From Prevotella sp. UBA2850 (GTDB taxonomy: Bacteria > Bacteroidota > Bacteroidia > Bacteroidales > Bacteroidaceae), in NCBI GenBank assembly GCA_002350805.1, contig DEFO01000052.1, positions 376 to 56,971 on the forward strand: DNA of 56,596 bases, written 5' to 3'. Every line of letters begins with the position of its first letter. Position 1 is the stretch's first letter. The notes below the pieces were generated by a model that saw only the letters and a program-made list of their open reading frames with translations, made no database searches and was not told the DNA's origin. Shown here piece after piece: positions 7,496-17,200 of the stretch. The position numbers and the translations under genes were made by a program.

Positions 7496-10400
7496 ATGGC
7501 TTTCAAGAAAGAATCAAAGATCAAGAATAATTTTACGAAGATTACCATCGGGCTCGCTTCGCCCGAGGAAATCCTCGAGAGTTCGTTCGGCGAGGTGACC
7601 AAGCCCGAGACCATCAACTACCGAACCTACAAGCCTGAGCGAGACGGACTGTTCTGTGAGCGCATCTTCGGTCCTACCAAGGACTACGAGTGTGCCTGCG
7701 GTAAGTACAAGCGCATCCGCTATAAGGGTATCGTCTGCGACCGTTGTGGTGTAGAGGTCACCGAGAAGAAGGTCCGCCGCGAGCGTACCGGCCACATCGA
7801 GCTGGTGGTGCCCGTAGCCCACATCTGGTATTTCCGCAGCCTGCCCAACAAGATGGGCTATCTGTTGGGACTGCCCACCAAGAAGCTCGATGCCGTCATC
7901 TATTACGAGAAGTATATTGTCATCCAGCCCGGTGTGGTGGAAGGCAAGAAAGACCAGGACGGCATAGAGATCAACGGTTCCCACAAGATGGATTTGCTCA
8001 CAGAGGAAGAGTACATCGAGATCATCGAGAACCTGCCCAAGGACAACGAGTATCTTGAGGACACCGATCCCAACAAGTTCATTGCCAAGATGGGTGCCGA
8101 GGCTATCTACGACCTGCTCGCCGGCCTCGACCTCGACGCTCTGTCCTACGAGCTGCGCGACCGTGCCAGCACCGACTCGGCCCAACAGCGTAAGACCGAG
8201 GCCCTGAAGCGCCTGCAGGTGGTCGAGGCCTTCCGTGGCAGCAAGGAGATCAACCGTCCCGAGTGGATGATCATGAAGATTATCCCCGTCACACCGCCTG
8301 AGCTCCGCCCGTTGGTACCCCTGGATGGCGGCCGTTTCGCCACATCCGACCTCAACGACCTCTATCGTCGTGTCATCATCCGTAACAACCGTCTGAAGCG
8401 ACTCATGGAGATCAAGGCTCCCGAGGTGATTCTCCGTAACGAGAAGCGCATGCTGCAAGAGGCCGTCGACTCCCTGTTCGACAACTCGCGCAAGGCCAGC
8501 GCCGTGAAGAGCGACTCCAACCGTCCGCTGAAGTCACTGTCCGACTCGCTGAAGGGTAAGCAGGGCCGCTTCCGTCAGAACCTGCTCGGTAAGCGTGTCG
8601 ACTACTCAGCCCGTTCGGTAATCGTCGTAGGCCCTGAGCTGAAGATGGGCGAGTGTGGTCTGCCCAAACTGATGGCTGCCGAGCTCTACAAGCCGTTCAT
8701 CATCCGCAAGCTCATTGAGCGCGGCATCGTGAAGACCGTCAAGTCGGCCAAGAAGATTGTCGACCGCCGCGAGCCCGTCATCTGGGACATCCTGGAGAAC
8801 GTGATGAAGGGCCACCCCGTCCTGCTCAACCGTGCACCGACGCTGCACCGTCTCGGTATCCAGGCCTTCCAGCCCAAGCTCATCGAGGGTAAGGCCATCC
8901 AGCTGCATCCGCTGGCATGTACAGCCTTCAATGCCGACTTCGACGGCGACCAGATGGCTGTCCACCTCCCGCTGAGCAACGAGGCCATTCTGGAGGCACA
9001 GATTCTGATGCTCCAGAGCCACAACATCCTGAACCCTGCCAATGGTGCACCTATCACCGTTCCGTCGCAGGATATGGTGCTCGGCCTGTACTATATTTCC
9101 AAGATTCGTCCGGGTGCCAAGGGTGAGGGCCTGACCTTCTACGGTCCCGAGGAAGCTATCATTGCCCACAACGAGGGCAAGTGCGACCTCCACGCCCAGG
9201 TGAAGGTGCTTGTCGACGACATGGTCGAGGGCAAGCCCTGCAGGCGCATGGTCGAAACCTCTGTCGGCCGCGTCATCGTGAACGGCATCATCCCCAAGGA
9301 GGTAGGCTACGTCAATAAGATTATCTCGAAGAAGTCGCTGCGCGACATCATTGCCGACGTCATCAAGAACGTAGGCTTTGCCGAGGCTTGCGAGTTCCTC
9401 GATGGTATCAAGAACCTCGGTTATCGCATGGCCTACGAGGCAGGACTCTCGTTCAACCTCGACGATATCATCATCCCCGAGGCCAAGAAGGGACTCATCG
9501 AGAAGGGTAACGAGGAAATCCGCCAGATTACCGAGAACTACAACATGGGATTCATCACCGATACCGAGCGCTACAACCAGGTCATCGACACGTGGACACA
9601 CGTCAACAACGACCTTGGCAACGTGCTCATGAAAGAGATGACCGAGGCCGACCAGGGCTTCAATGCCGTGTTCATGATGCTCGACTCCGGTGCCCGTGGT
9701 AGTAAAGACCAGATTCGTCAGCTCTCAGGTATGCGCGGACTGATGGCCAAGCCGCAGAAAGCCGGTGCCGAGGGACAGCAGATCATCGAGAACCCCATTA
9801 TCTCTAACTTCAAGGAAGGAATGTCGGTGCTCGAGTACTTCATCTCCACCCACGGTGCCCGTAAGGGTCTGGCCGACACCGCCATGAAGACAGCCGATGC
9901 CGGTTATCTGACCCGTCGTCTGGTCGACGTCAGCCACGACGTGATCATCACCGAGGAAGACTGTGGTACCCTGCGCGGACTGGTATGCTCGGCCCTGAAG
10001 AGTGGCGACGAGGTCATCTCCTCACTCTACGAGCGCATCCTCGGCCGTGTGTCGGTGCACGATATCATACATCCCTCTACAGGCGAGCTCATCGTCGCTG
10101 CCGGTGAGGAGATCACCGAGTCGGTGGCCCAGGCCATCGAGGACAGCCCCATCGAGAGCGTCGAGATCCGTTCGGTGCTCACCTGCGAGAGCAAGAAGGG
10201 CGTCTGCATGAAGTGCTATGGCCGCAACCTGGCCACCCGTCGCATGGTGCAGAAAGGCGAGGCCGTAGGCGTCATTGCCGCCCAGGCTATTGGTGAGCCG
10301 GGTACACAGCTCACGCTCCGTACGTTCCACGCTGGTGGTGTGGCAGGTAACGCAGCCGCCAATGCCAGCATCGTGGCCAAGAACGACTCGCGTGTCGAGT

Positions 10401-11818
10401 TCGACGAAATCCGCACCGTACCGTTCCTGGAGGACGGCGACGAGGGTTCTCGCGAGTGCGAGATGGTGGTCAGCCGTCTGGCCGAGGCCCGTTTCATCGA
10501 CCCGCACACCAATATTGTGCTCTCCACGGTCAACGTGCCCTACGGTTCGTCACTCTATTTCAAGAATGGCGCCAGCCTGAAGAAGGGTGACCTCGTGGCC
10601 CGTTGGGACCCGTTCAACGCCGTCATCGTCACCGAGTATGCCGGTAAGCTGAAGTTCAACGATGTCATCGAGGGCGTCACCTTCCGTGCAGAGACCGACG
10701 AGACCACCGGACTTACCGAGAAGATCATCATCGACTCCAAGGACCGTTCAAAGGTGCCCACCTGCGACATCATCAATGCCGAGGGCGCCGTTGTCGGAAC
10801 CTATAACTTCCCCGTAGGCGGCCACGTGGTCGTCGAGGACGGACAGGTCGTCAAGACCGGTACCACCCTGGTGAAGATTCCGCGTGCCGTAGGTAAGGCC
10901 GGCGATATCACCGGAGGTCTGCCCCGTGTTACCGAGCTCTTCGAGGCCCGCAACCCCAGCAACCCCGCTGTAGTGTCGGAAATCGACGGCGAGGTCACCA
11001 TGGGTAAGGTGAAGCGAGGCAACCGCGAGATCATCGTCACCTCGAAGACCGGCGACCAGAAGAAATACCTCGTCAGCCTCTCCAAGCAGATCCTCGTGCA
11101 GGAGCACGACGCCGTGCGCGCCGGAACACCGCTCTCCGACGGTGTCATCACTCCCAACGACATCCTGGCCATCAAGGGCCCCACGGCCGTACAGGAGTAC
11201 ATCGTCAACGAGGTGCAGGACGTCTACCGTCTGCAAGGTGTGAAGATCAACGACAAGCACTTCGAGATCATCGTGCGTCAGATGATGCGCAAGGTACAGA
11301 TCAACGATCCCGGCGACACCACCTTCCTCGAGCAGGAAGTAGTCGACAAGCTCGACTTCGCCGAGGAGAACGACCGCATCTGGGGCAAGAAGGTAGTTGT
11401 CGACGCCGGCGACTCAGAGAACTTCCAGAAGGGTCAGATTGTCACCTCCCGCAGACTGCGCGACGAGAACTCCATGCTGAAGCGCCGCGACCTCCGTCTC
11501 GTGCAGGTGCGCGATGCCGTGCCCGCCACATCCACCCAGATACTGCAAGGTATCACCCGTGCAGCCCTTCAGACCAAGAGTTTCATGTCGGCCGCATCGT
11601 TCCAGGAGACCACCAAGGTGCTCAACGAGGCTGCCATCCGCGGAAAGGTCGACACCCTCGAGGGTATGAAGGAGAACGTCATCTGCGGTCATCTCATCCC
11701 CGCCGGTACCGGACTGCGTGAGTTCGATAAGATTATTGTTGGTTCGCGTGAGGAATACGAGCGCATGCAGGCCAACAAGAAGAATGTGCTCGACTTTGCC
11801 GAGAAGGCAGACGACTAA
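7496..11818 (+). CDS. rpoC: DNA-directed RNA polymerase subunit beta-prime
   Basis: Beta-prime carries the catalytic magnesium site and the clamp. The 1440-residue product is of usual Bacteroidota length. The N-terminal zinc ribbon has Cys66, Cys68, Cys81 and Cys84. The catalytic NADFDGDQM motif places Asp481, Asp483 and Asp485 at the active site. The second zinc site uses Cys823, Cys897, Cys904 and Cys907. IAAQAIGEPGTQLTLRTFH (trigger-loop region) is intact, and the C-terminus contains the RAALQTKSFMSAASFQET segment. It ends the + strand housekeeping block and is followed by a strong hairpin. Confidence 0.99.
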   Translation: MAFKKESKIKNNFTKITIGLASPEEILESSFGEVTKPETINYRTYKPERDGLFCERIFGPTKDYECACGKYKRIRYKGIVCDRCGVEVTEKKVRRERTGHIELVVPVAHIWYFRSLPNKMGYLLGLPTKKLDAVIYYEKYIVIQPGVVEGKKDQDGIEINGSHKMDLLTEEEYIEIIENLPKDNEYLEDTDPNKFIAKMGAEAIYDLLAGLDLDALSYELRDRASTDSAQQRKTEALKRLQVVEAFRGSKEINRPEWMIMKIIPVTPPELRPLVPLDGGRFATSDLNDLYRRVIIRNNRLKRLMEIKAPEVILRNEKRMLQEAVDSLFDNSRKASAVKSDSNRPLKSLSDSLKGKQGRFRQNLLGKRVDYSARSVIVVGPELKMGECGLPKLMAAELYKPFIIRKLIERGIVKTVKSAKKIVDRREPVIWDILENVMKGHPVLLNRAPTLHRLGIQAFQPKLIEGKAIQLHPLACTAFNADFDGDQMAVHLPLSNEAILEAQILMLQSHNILNPANGAPITVPSQDMVLGLYYISKIRPGAKGEGLTFYGPEEAIIAHNEGKCDLHAQVKVLVDDMVEGKPCRRMVETSVGRVIVNGIIPKEVGYVNKIISKKSLRDIIADVIKNVGFAEACEFLDGIKNLGYRMAYEAGLSFNLDDIIIPEAKKGLIEKGNEEIRQITENYNMGFITDTERYNQVIDTWTHVNNDLGNVLMKEMTEADQGFNAVFMMLDSGARGSKDQIRQLSGMRGLMAKPQKAGAEGQQIIENPIISNFKEGMSVLEYFISTHGARKGLADTAMKTADAGYLTRRLVDVSHDVIITEEDCGTLRGLVCSALKSGDEVISSLYERILGRVSVHDIIHPSTGELIVAAGEEITESVAQAIEDSPIESVEIRSVLTCESKKGVCMKCYGRNLATRRMVQKGEAVGVIAAQAIGEPGTQLTLRTFHAGGVAGNAAANASIVAKNDSRVEFDEIRTVPFLEDGDEGSRECEMVVSRLAEARFIDPHTNIVLSTVNVPYGSSLYFKNGASLKKGDLVARWDPFNAVIVTEYAGKLKFNDVIEGVTFRAETDETTGLTEKIIIDSKDRSKVPTCDIINAEGAVVGTYNFPVGGHVVVEDGQVVKTGTTLVKIPRAVGKAGDITGGLPRVTELFEARNPSNPAVVSEIDGEVTMGKVKRGNREIIVTSKTGDQKKYLVSLSKQILVQEHDAVRAGTPLSDGVITPNDILAIKGPTAVQEYIVNEVQDVYRLQGVKINDKHFEIIVRQMMRKVQINDPGDTTFLEQEVVDKLDFAEENDRIWGKKVVVDAGDSENFQKGQIVTSRRLRDENSMLKRRDLRLVQVRDAVPATSTQILQGITRAALQTKSFMSAASFQETTKVLNEAAIRGKVDTLEGMKENVICGHLIPAGTGLREFDKIIVGSREEYERMQANKKNVLDFAEKADD

Positions 11819-11842
11819 TCATAGAATCATCCTGTTCTAGAT

Positions 11843-11880
11843 AGAAAATGCTCATGTCGCAAAGGCATGAGCATTTTCTT
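11843..11880 (+). terminator. rpoC transcription terminator
   Basis: AGAAAATGCTCATG (11843-11856) and CATGAGCATTTTCT (11866-11879) form a perfect 14-bp stem with a 9-base loop. The stem itself is A-rich on the left and T-rich on the right, so it could stop transcription from either side. It lies 25 bases after the rpoC stop. Confidence 0.85.
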
Positions 11881-11954
11881 GTCCTACTTCCCCATCTCAT
11901 CCACTTCATCCTATTTAAAGAGAAAATCGACCATTAGACCCCAAAAATGTGGTC

Positions 11955-12146
11955 TTCAAGGTATCCGTTTCCAATTAATGCCTAATTGGGTTGTAATTAG
12001 TCGACTAATTAAGGTCTAATTAATGCCTAATTACAACGTAATTAATGCCTAATTGCAAGGTAATTAATGCCTAATTAGAGCCTAATTAATGCCTAATTAA
12101 TGCCTAATTGGAGTCTATTTGATGATGAATTGGAAAACACCTTAAA
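11955..12146 (+). repeat. 22-bp-phased AT-rich repeat element, copy 1
   Basis: The 445-base gap between rpoC and the ECF gene holds the rpoC terminator, this element and little else. The unit AATTAATGCCTAATT (arms AATTA/TAATT around ATGCC) starts at 11973, 12018, 12040, 12062, 12084 and 12095, with a decayed unit at 12117. A perfect palindrome AATTAGTCGACTAATT is at 11995. Most starts are exactly 22 bp apart, with 7-base linkers GGGTTGT, AAGGTCT, ACAACGT, GCAAGGT, AGAGCCT, GGAGTCT. The ends form an imperfect inverted repeat: TTCAAGGT and TTTCCAATT on the left, AATTGGAAA and ACCTTAAA on the right. A second copy is at 26232-26412. The rest of the gap (12147-12263) shows no gene. Confidence 0.85.
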
Positions 12147-12263
12147 TCTGAAACTCCGACAATCTGAATTCTAACGATGGTAACGACCGTTTTAGGATAA
12201 TAACGAAGTGCCTTTGTCACAAAAACGAAAACCGCTTTGTGGTAACTGACTTTACGGATGATC

Positions 12264-12821
12264 TTATACCAGTATCATGGTGATGAGGAGCTGCATCAGG
12301 TCGTTTTTCTTGAATTGCTGGCGCAGGGTGTCGATGAGTCGCGACTTCTGCCTGGCCACTGTGGTGGTGGAGACATTCAGCACGGCGGCTATCTCGTGTC
12401 CTTTCAGCCGTCGCTCGTAGGTCATCTCGTAAATCTCCCTCAGGTCGTCGGGCAGCTGGCGGATAGCCTGGTAGAGCAGGTCGAGCGTCTCTTGCAGCAG
12501 GAAGGAGTCGATGGGACTGTTCTCCACCCACTCCTGCGAGCTGGCGTATTGCTCCTGGCGGTCGTTCTTGCGGAAGATATCGACAATCTCGTTGTGCACG
12601 GCAGAGAACAGATATGCTTTCATCTCGATGGGCTTGTTGAAGCGGGTGCGCTTCTGATAGACCTTAAAAACGGCCTCCTGCACGCAATCCTCGGCCATGA
12701 AGGCCTGATCTTCGCCCAGCACACGGGTGGCATAGCGCAACAACGACGGGTACACGTCCAGATAGAACGACTCCATGTCGCCCTTTTGGAAGTGCTCCAT
12801 CATGTTGACGTCTATCCTCAT
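12264..12821 (-). CDS. ECF-type RNA polymerase sigma factor (185 aa)
   Basis: Such sigma factors direct polymerase to a small set of promoters and are held inactive by a membrane FecR-type anti-sigma. Region 2 is at about 15-85 (FYLDVYPSLLRYATRVLG, AEDCVQEAVFKVYQKR, AYLFSAVHNEIVDIFRK). Region 4 is at about 110-170 (LYQAIRQLPDDLREIYEM, LKGHEIAAVLNVSTTTVARQ, with a helix-turn-helix). It is divergent from the adjacent FecR gene, separated by 136 bases, and so is the natural partner of that FecR and the operon behind it. A TAnnTTTG promoter lies 31 bases upstream of the start. MMEHFQ (seven residues in) is an alternative start. Confidence 0.93.
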   Translation of the reverse strand: MRIDVNMMEHFQKGDMESFYLDVYPSLLRYATRVLGEDQAFMAEDCVQEAVFKVYQKRTRFNKPIEMKAYLFSAVHNEIVDIFRKNDRQEQYASSQEWVENSPIDSFLLQETLDLLYQAIRQLPDDLREIYEMTYERRLKGHEIAAVLNVSTTTVARQKSRLIDTLRQQFKKNDLMQLLITMILV

Positions 12822-12851
12822 TTATAAATAAATTTTTTTTAAAGGTCGCTG

Positions 12852-12859
12852 CAAAAATA
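12852..12859 (-). promoter_or_regulatory. -7 element of the ECF sigma gene promoter
   Basis: Read on the - strand the bases are TATTTTTG, matching the Bacteroidota housekeeping -7 consensus TAnnTTTG. It lies 31 bases upstream of the ATG. No clear TTTG box is seen at the usual -33 position. Confidence 0.55.
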
Positions 12860-12933
12860 ATACTTTTTATTCTACTTTCCTAGCATGAATATAAAAAAGT
12901 TGTGAAAAAGGTGACAAAAAAACGAAAGTTTGT

Positions 12934-12946
12934 CGTGTTAGAGTTA
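12934..12946 (+). promoter_or_regulatory. Candidate ECF-dependent promoter element before the first FecR gene
   Basis: CGTGTTAGAGTTA ends 11 bases before the ATG at 12958. The second FecR gene has CGTATTAAGGGTA ending 13 bases before its ATG (35969-35981, - strand). Nine of 13 positions agree (CGTnTTAnnGnTA). A CGT core is a common -10 feature of ECF promoters; the assignment is an inference. Confidence 0.4.
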
Positions 12947-12957
12947 TAAAGACTTAG

Positions 12958-14190
12958 ATGATGATGAATCAACAAATAGAAAACCTTGAAAACAAGGCGC
13001 GGCTTCTGGCCAAGTTGGGGGCAGGCGCATTGACTCCTGACGAGCTGCGGCAACTCGACGCGCTGATGTCGGAGGATGCTCGTTATGAGGATATTAAGAA
13101 GCGGTTGGGCGATGCCGCCTTTGTGGGCAGCGAACTGGCTGCCATGCAGCAGATTGATGGCCGGAAGGCATGGGCCGACATGCAGCAGCGTATCGCCTCG
13201 GAGGGTGGCTCCGGGCAAAGGAGCGCCCGTCGTATTCGCCTTTTCCCGCATCTCGTGAAGAGAATAGCCGCCGTGGTACTGCTGTTCCTGCTGGGCGGTG
13301 CCTGCTGGTATCATCATGACTACACGCGCGTCACTCCGCCGATGATTACCGAGGAGGTGGAGCTGGCGATGAAGGAAAGCCGCGAGAGCGGTCATATGGC
13401 TGCCAACGTGGAGGCTATCACCGCGCAACACCCTTCGCCCATCACGCAGGAGGTGCGCCAGCTGTACCACGTGGACGACCAGTTTGCCGAGCAACTGGCA
13501 GAGGCGAAACGAATAACTACTTATCAAGATAAAGAGTACTGGGTGACGTTGGACGACGGCACGCTGGTACACCTGAACAACAACAGCCGGCTGATCTACC
13601 CGGAGCGTTTCGGCGACCGCCGCGACGTGATTCTCGACGGCGAGGCTTACTTCATGGTGGCAAAAGACAAAAGCCGCCAGTTTGTGGTGCATACGCTGCA
13701 GGGCGAGATACGGGTGTACGGTACGGAGTTCTGGGTGAAGACGGATTATAAGGCGACGGCTCCCCGTGCCACCGAGGACGCCGCTGCCGGTGAAGCCACA
13801 GGACAGGCTGGGGAGACGGTTGTCGCCCTGGTGCGCGGAACCATCGGCTTCACGCCTGCCGACGGCCGTGAGCAGATGCTGAGACCCGGTCAGGAGCTGA
13901 CGGCGGTGAACTCGCAACTGACGGTCACGGACGTGGACACCACCCCCTACACGGCGTGGAACACGGGTCTGTTCGTATTTGAGAACAGCACGCTGGAGCA
14001 CCTGATGGACGTGCTGGCACAATGGTACGACATCAAGAAAGTGAACTACACGGACGACAAGCTGCGCAAGATACACTTCACGGGCAACCTGAAGCGCTAT
14101 GGCAGCGCGGAGCGCATCATGAAGGCCATCATGATGGCTTGCGAAGTGAAGATTGTGCTGCAAAATGATACGCTCTTGGTGAGCAACTGA
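12958..14190 (+). CDS. FecR-family anti-sigma regulator
   Basis: FecR proteins span the inner membrane, bind the ECF sigma in the cytoplasm and receive a signal from the STN domain of a SusC/TonB receptor in the periplasm. The 410-residue product has an N-terminal cytoplasmic sigma-binding part (1-98), one membrane helix (about 100-117, ending CWYHHDY), a FecR domain (about 178-250: YWVTLDDGTLVHLNNNSRL, RDVILDGEAYFMVAKDKSR, VYGTEFWV) and a C-terminal DUF4974-like domain (about 335-410). It starts a closely spaced run that ends at 26039. It is clearly paralogous to the FecR at 34822-35955. MMMN offers three start codons; the first is used here. Confidence 0.93.
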   Translation: MMMNQQIENLENKARLLAKLGAGALTPDELRQLDALMSEDARYEDIKKRLGDAAFVGSELAAMQQIDGRKAWADMQQRIASEGGSGQRSARRIRLFPHLVKRIAAVVLLFLLGGACWYHHDYTRVTPPMITEEVELAMKESRESGHMAANVEAITAQHPSPITQEVRQLYHVDDQFAEQLAEAKRITTYQDKEYWVTLDDGTLVHLNNNSRLIYPERFGDRRDVILDGEAYFMVAKDKSRQFVVHTLQGEIRVYGTEFWVKTDYKATAPRATEDAAAGEATGQAGETVVALVRGTIGFTPADGREQMLRPGQELTAVNSQLTVTDVDTTPYTAWNTGLFVFENSTLEHLMDVLAQWYDIKKVNYTDDKLRKIHFTGNLKRYGSAERIMKAIMMACEVKIVLQNDTLLVSN

Positions 14191-14230
14191 AACGAAAACA
14201 AAAAGTTATCCATAAAAAACACTCAATGAG

Positions 14231-17200
14231 ATGAAGAAAAGAAATGTAAAAAGTGTGCTGGCACTCTTCCTGATGATATTCATTGCCCAAGTGCTGCCGG
14301 CTCAGACCCTTGACAAGTCTCGCGTCACGGTGACCATGGAGAATGCCACGGTTAAGCAGTTTCTCGACGAGGTGGAGCGCCAGACAGGCATCGAGTTTCT
14401 CTACAACGCCGACGAAGTGAAGAATCTGCGCGTCACCGTGAGGCAAACCAATGCTGTGGCCAGACAGGTCATCACACAAGTGATGGCCGACATTGGATGC
14501 GAGATCAGAGAGAACAATGGCATCGTGGTCGTCCGCTTGATGAAGGACGCCAAGGGACGGCACACAGTGAGCGGCTATGTGCTCGACGAGGACAAACAAC
14601 CCGTTATCGGTGCGCAAGTAAGGATTATGGGCACCAAGATGATGACCGTGACCAATGCCGACGGTGAGTTCTATTTCGACCAGACAATGCCTGAGAAGGC
14701 CCGCGTGCAAATCACCTACATCGGCATGCAAGCGGTTCATCTGCCCGCCCGCAATAATATGGTGGTCAATATGAAAAGCGATACCCAAATGCTTCAGGGC
14801 GTGGTGGTTACAGGCTATCAGCAGCTCGACCGCCGCAACCTCACCAGTTCGGTCACCAGTAAGGACATGAGCGAACTTGAGATTCCCGGTGTGGCCGACC
14901 TCTCGAAGATGCTCGAAGGTAAGATTCCCGACCTGGTGTCGCTCAGTAGTAGTGGAGAAATCAATGCTACCAACCGCATCCGTATTCGCGGAACCAGCAC
15001 GCTCATCGGCAACCGCGAACCGTTGTGGGTGCTCGACGGCATCATTCTTTCCGACCCTGTAGGCTTGTCGCCCGATGTGCTGAACGATCCCGACTACATC
15101 AACCGCATTGGTAATGCCATCGCTGGCATCAACCCGCAGGACATTCTGCGCATCGACGTGCTGAAAGATGCCGCCGCCACTGCTCTCTACGGAACGCGTG
15201 CGGCCAATGGCGTGATTGTGGTGACTACCAAGAGCGGTCGCGAGGGCAAACCCACTATCACGTATTCCGGACAGTTCACCTTTCGTAAACGTCCCTATTA
15301 TACAGACGATAAAATCAACTTGATGAACTCGGTGGAGCGCATCCAGTTCTCGCAATATCTGGCTGAACAACATTACATCTATCCACCCAACATGCCTAAG
15401 GTGGGCTACGAGCAGGCTCTGAGCAACCTCTATCTGGGCATTTACGACCAGCAGACTTTCGATGAGCAAGTATCTAGGATGCAAACCATGAACACCGACT
15501 GGTTCGACATTCTCTGCCACAACTCTTTCTCTCACGACCACTCCGTGTCGGTCTCTGGCGGTTCGTCGAAAGTGCGTTACTATACTTCTATAGGTTATAC
15601 TGATCAGGACGATGTCATCAACAACACCATGAACCGTCGTTATACGGCCATGGCGAAAATTGACTTTGACCTGACAAAAAAGCTGAAGGTGCAATTCAAT
15701 CTGAATGGCTATCTGAACAATCGCCAGTATGCACAGTCGGACAACAACCCCATCAACTATGCTTATAACACTAGCCGCGCCATTCCTGCCTACAACAGCG
15801 ACGGCAGCTATGCCCACTATCTGAAGGCTGGCAACAAGGGATTCTATAATTTCAGCATCCTTAATGAATTGGACAACAGCTATAACAAGCAGGAGACGAA
15901 TGCCGTGACCGCTACGGCCAATGTCCGTTATCAGGCTACCGACGATCTTTTCTTCAATGCGGTGTTCTCGGCCAATATCTCTAATTCGAACCTTGAAGGG
16001 TGGTGGGGCGAAAACACGTTCTATGCCTCAAACCTGCGTGAGGCAGAGATGGGTGAGGAACCCTCACTGACCAGCACCATGCCTTATGGTGGCGAGCTCT
16101 CCTTGCAGAAAAACCGCAACGTAGGTTGGACGGCCCGTCTGCAAGGAAACTACAATAAGTATCTGGGCGAGAACAAACACCATAACATCAATGTGGCGCT
16201 AGGTCTTGAGGCGTCCAGCTCGAACTACAAAGGTGACAACTATACGCAGCGTGGCTATTACCACGACCGTGGCCGCACTTTTGCCAGCAGCATCCCTCTC
16301 GACTATGCCAGTTATTGGAGTTGGGTGAGGACCAATGTGCCCCATATCACCGACACAAAGAGCAACATGGTGTCGGCTTATGCCACATTGTCGTATTCTT
16401 ACAAACAACTGTTCACGCTCAATGCCAACGGCCGTTACGATGGCTCCAACAAGTTCGGCAGCCGCAGTAACGAGAACCTGTTGCCCATCTGGTCTGTATC
16501 GGGCAATGCCAATCTTCAGGAGATCTTTGGCATCAAGGCCAACTGGCTGACCTTCCTCCGAATGAAGGCATCGTATGGTGAGCAGGGAAACATGCTCGAC
16601 AACCAGACGCCGGAAATGATTATCAAGAAAGGAAACATGTCGGCTTACTATAATGAGATGACATCTACTGCCGCCTATTTTGCCAATCCCGACTTGAAAT
16701 GGGAGAAGACACACTCTACCAACCTGGGATTGGAGATGGGATTCTTCGACAACCGCCTGCAGCTGGAGGCTGAGTATTACTTCAAGAAGACCACCGATGC
16801 CTTTATGAGCAAGAAGATTTCCGACGTGAACGGTTTCGAATCATATATCGTAAACTCGGGAACCATCGAAAACCGAGGTTACAACATCACGCTTACGGCT
16901 ACTCCTGTCAAGTTGAAGGATTTCTACTGGATTGTGTCGGGCAGCATGTCTAAAATATTTAATGAGGTGAAAACTGTTCCTGGCGCAGAAACCTATGAGC
17001 TGAATGACTTCCTCTCGGGTACTACCGTGGTTGAGGGGCAGCCTGTGGGCACATTCTATTCTTACAGGTTCGCCGGACTGAGCCCCGTGGACGGAGGTCC
17101 CTATTTCTATGACTGGGAAGACCGCTGGAACGAGTTGAAAGACCGGGGCAACTACTTCATCTATACCAGTGTGCTCACACCTTCAGGCCGTCGTGAGCCC

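Noticed and set aside
11973..12131. Possible CRISPR array from regularly spaced repeats
   Set aside because: The linkers are only 7 bases and are themselves conserved between the two copies; no cas genes occur. CRISPR spacers are about 30 bases and unique.
11955..12146. Insertion sequence
   Set aside because: It has imperfect inverted ends but no transposase frame inside and no clear target-site duplication; a small non-autonomous element remains possible.
14129..15817. 562-residue open frame on the - strand opposite the FecR/SusC junction
   Set aside because: It crosses two genes that are certain on the + strand and shows no signal, domain or promoter of its own.
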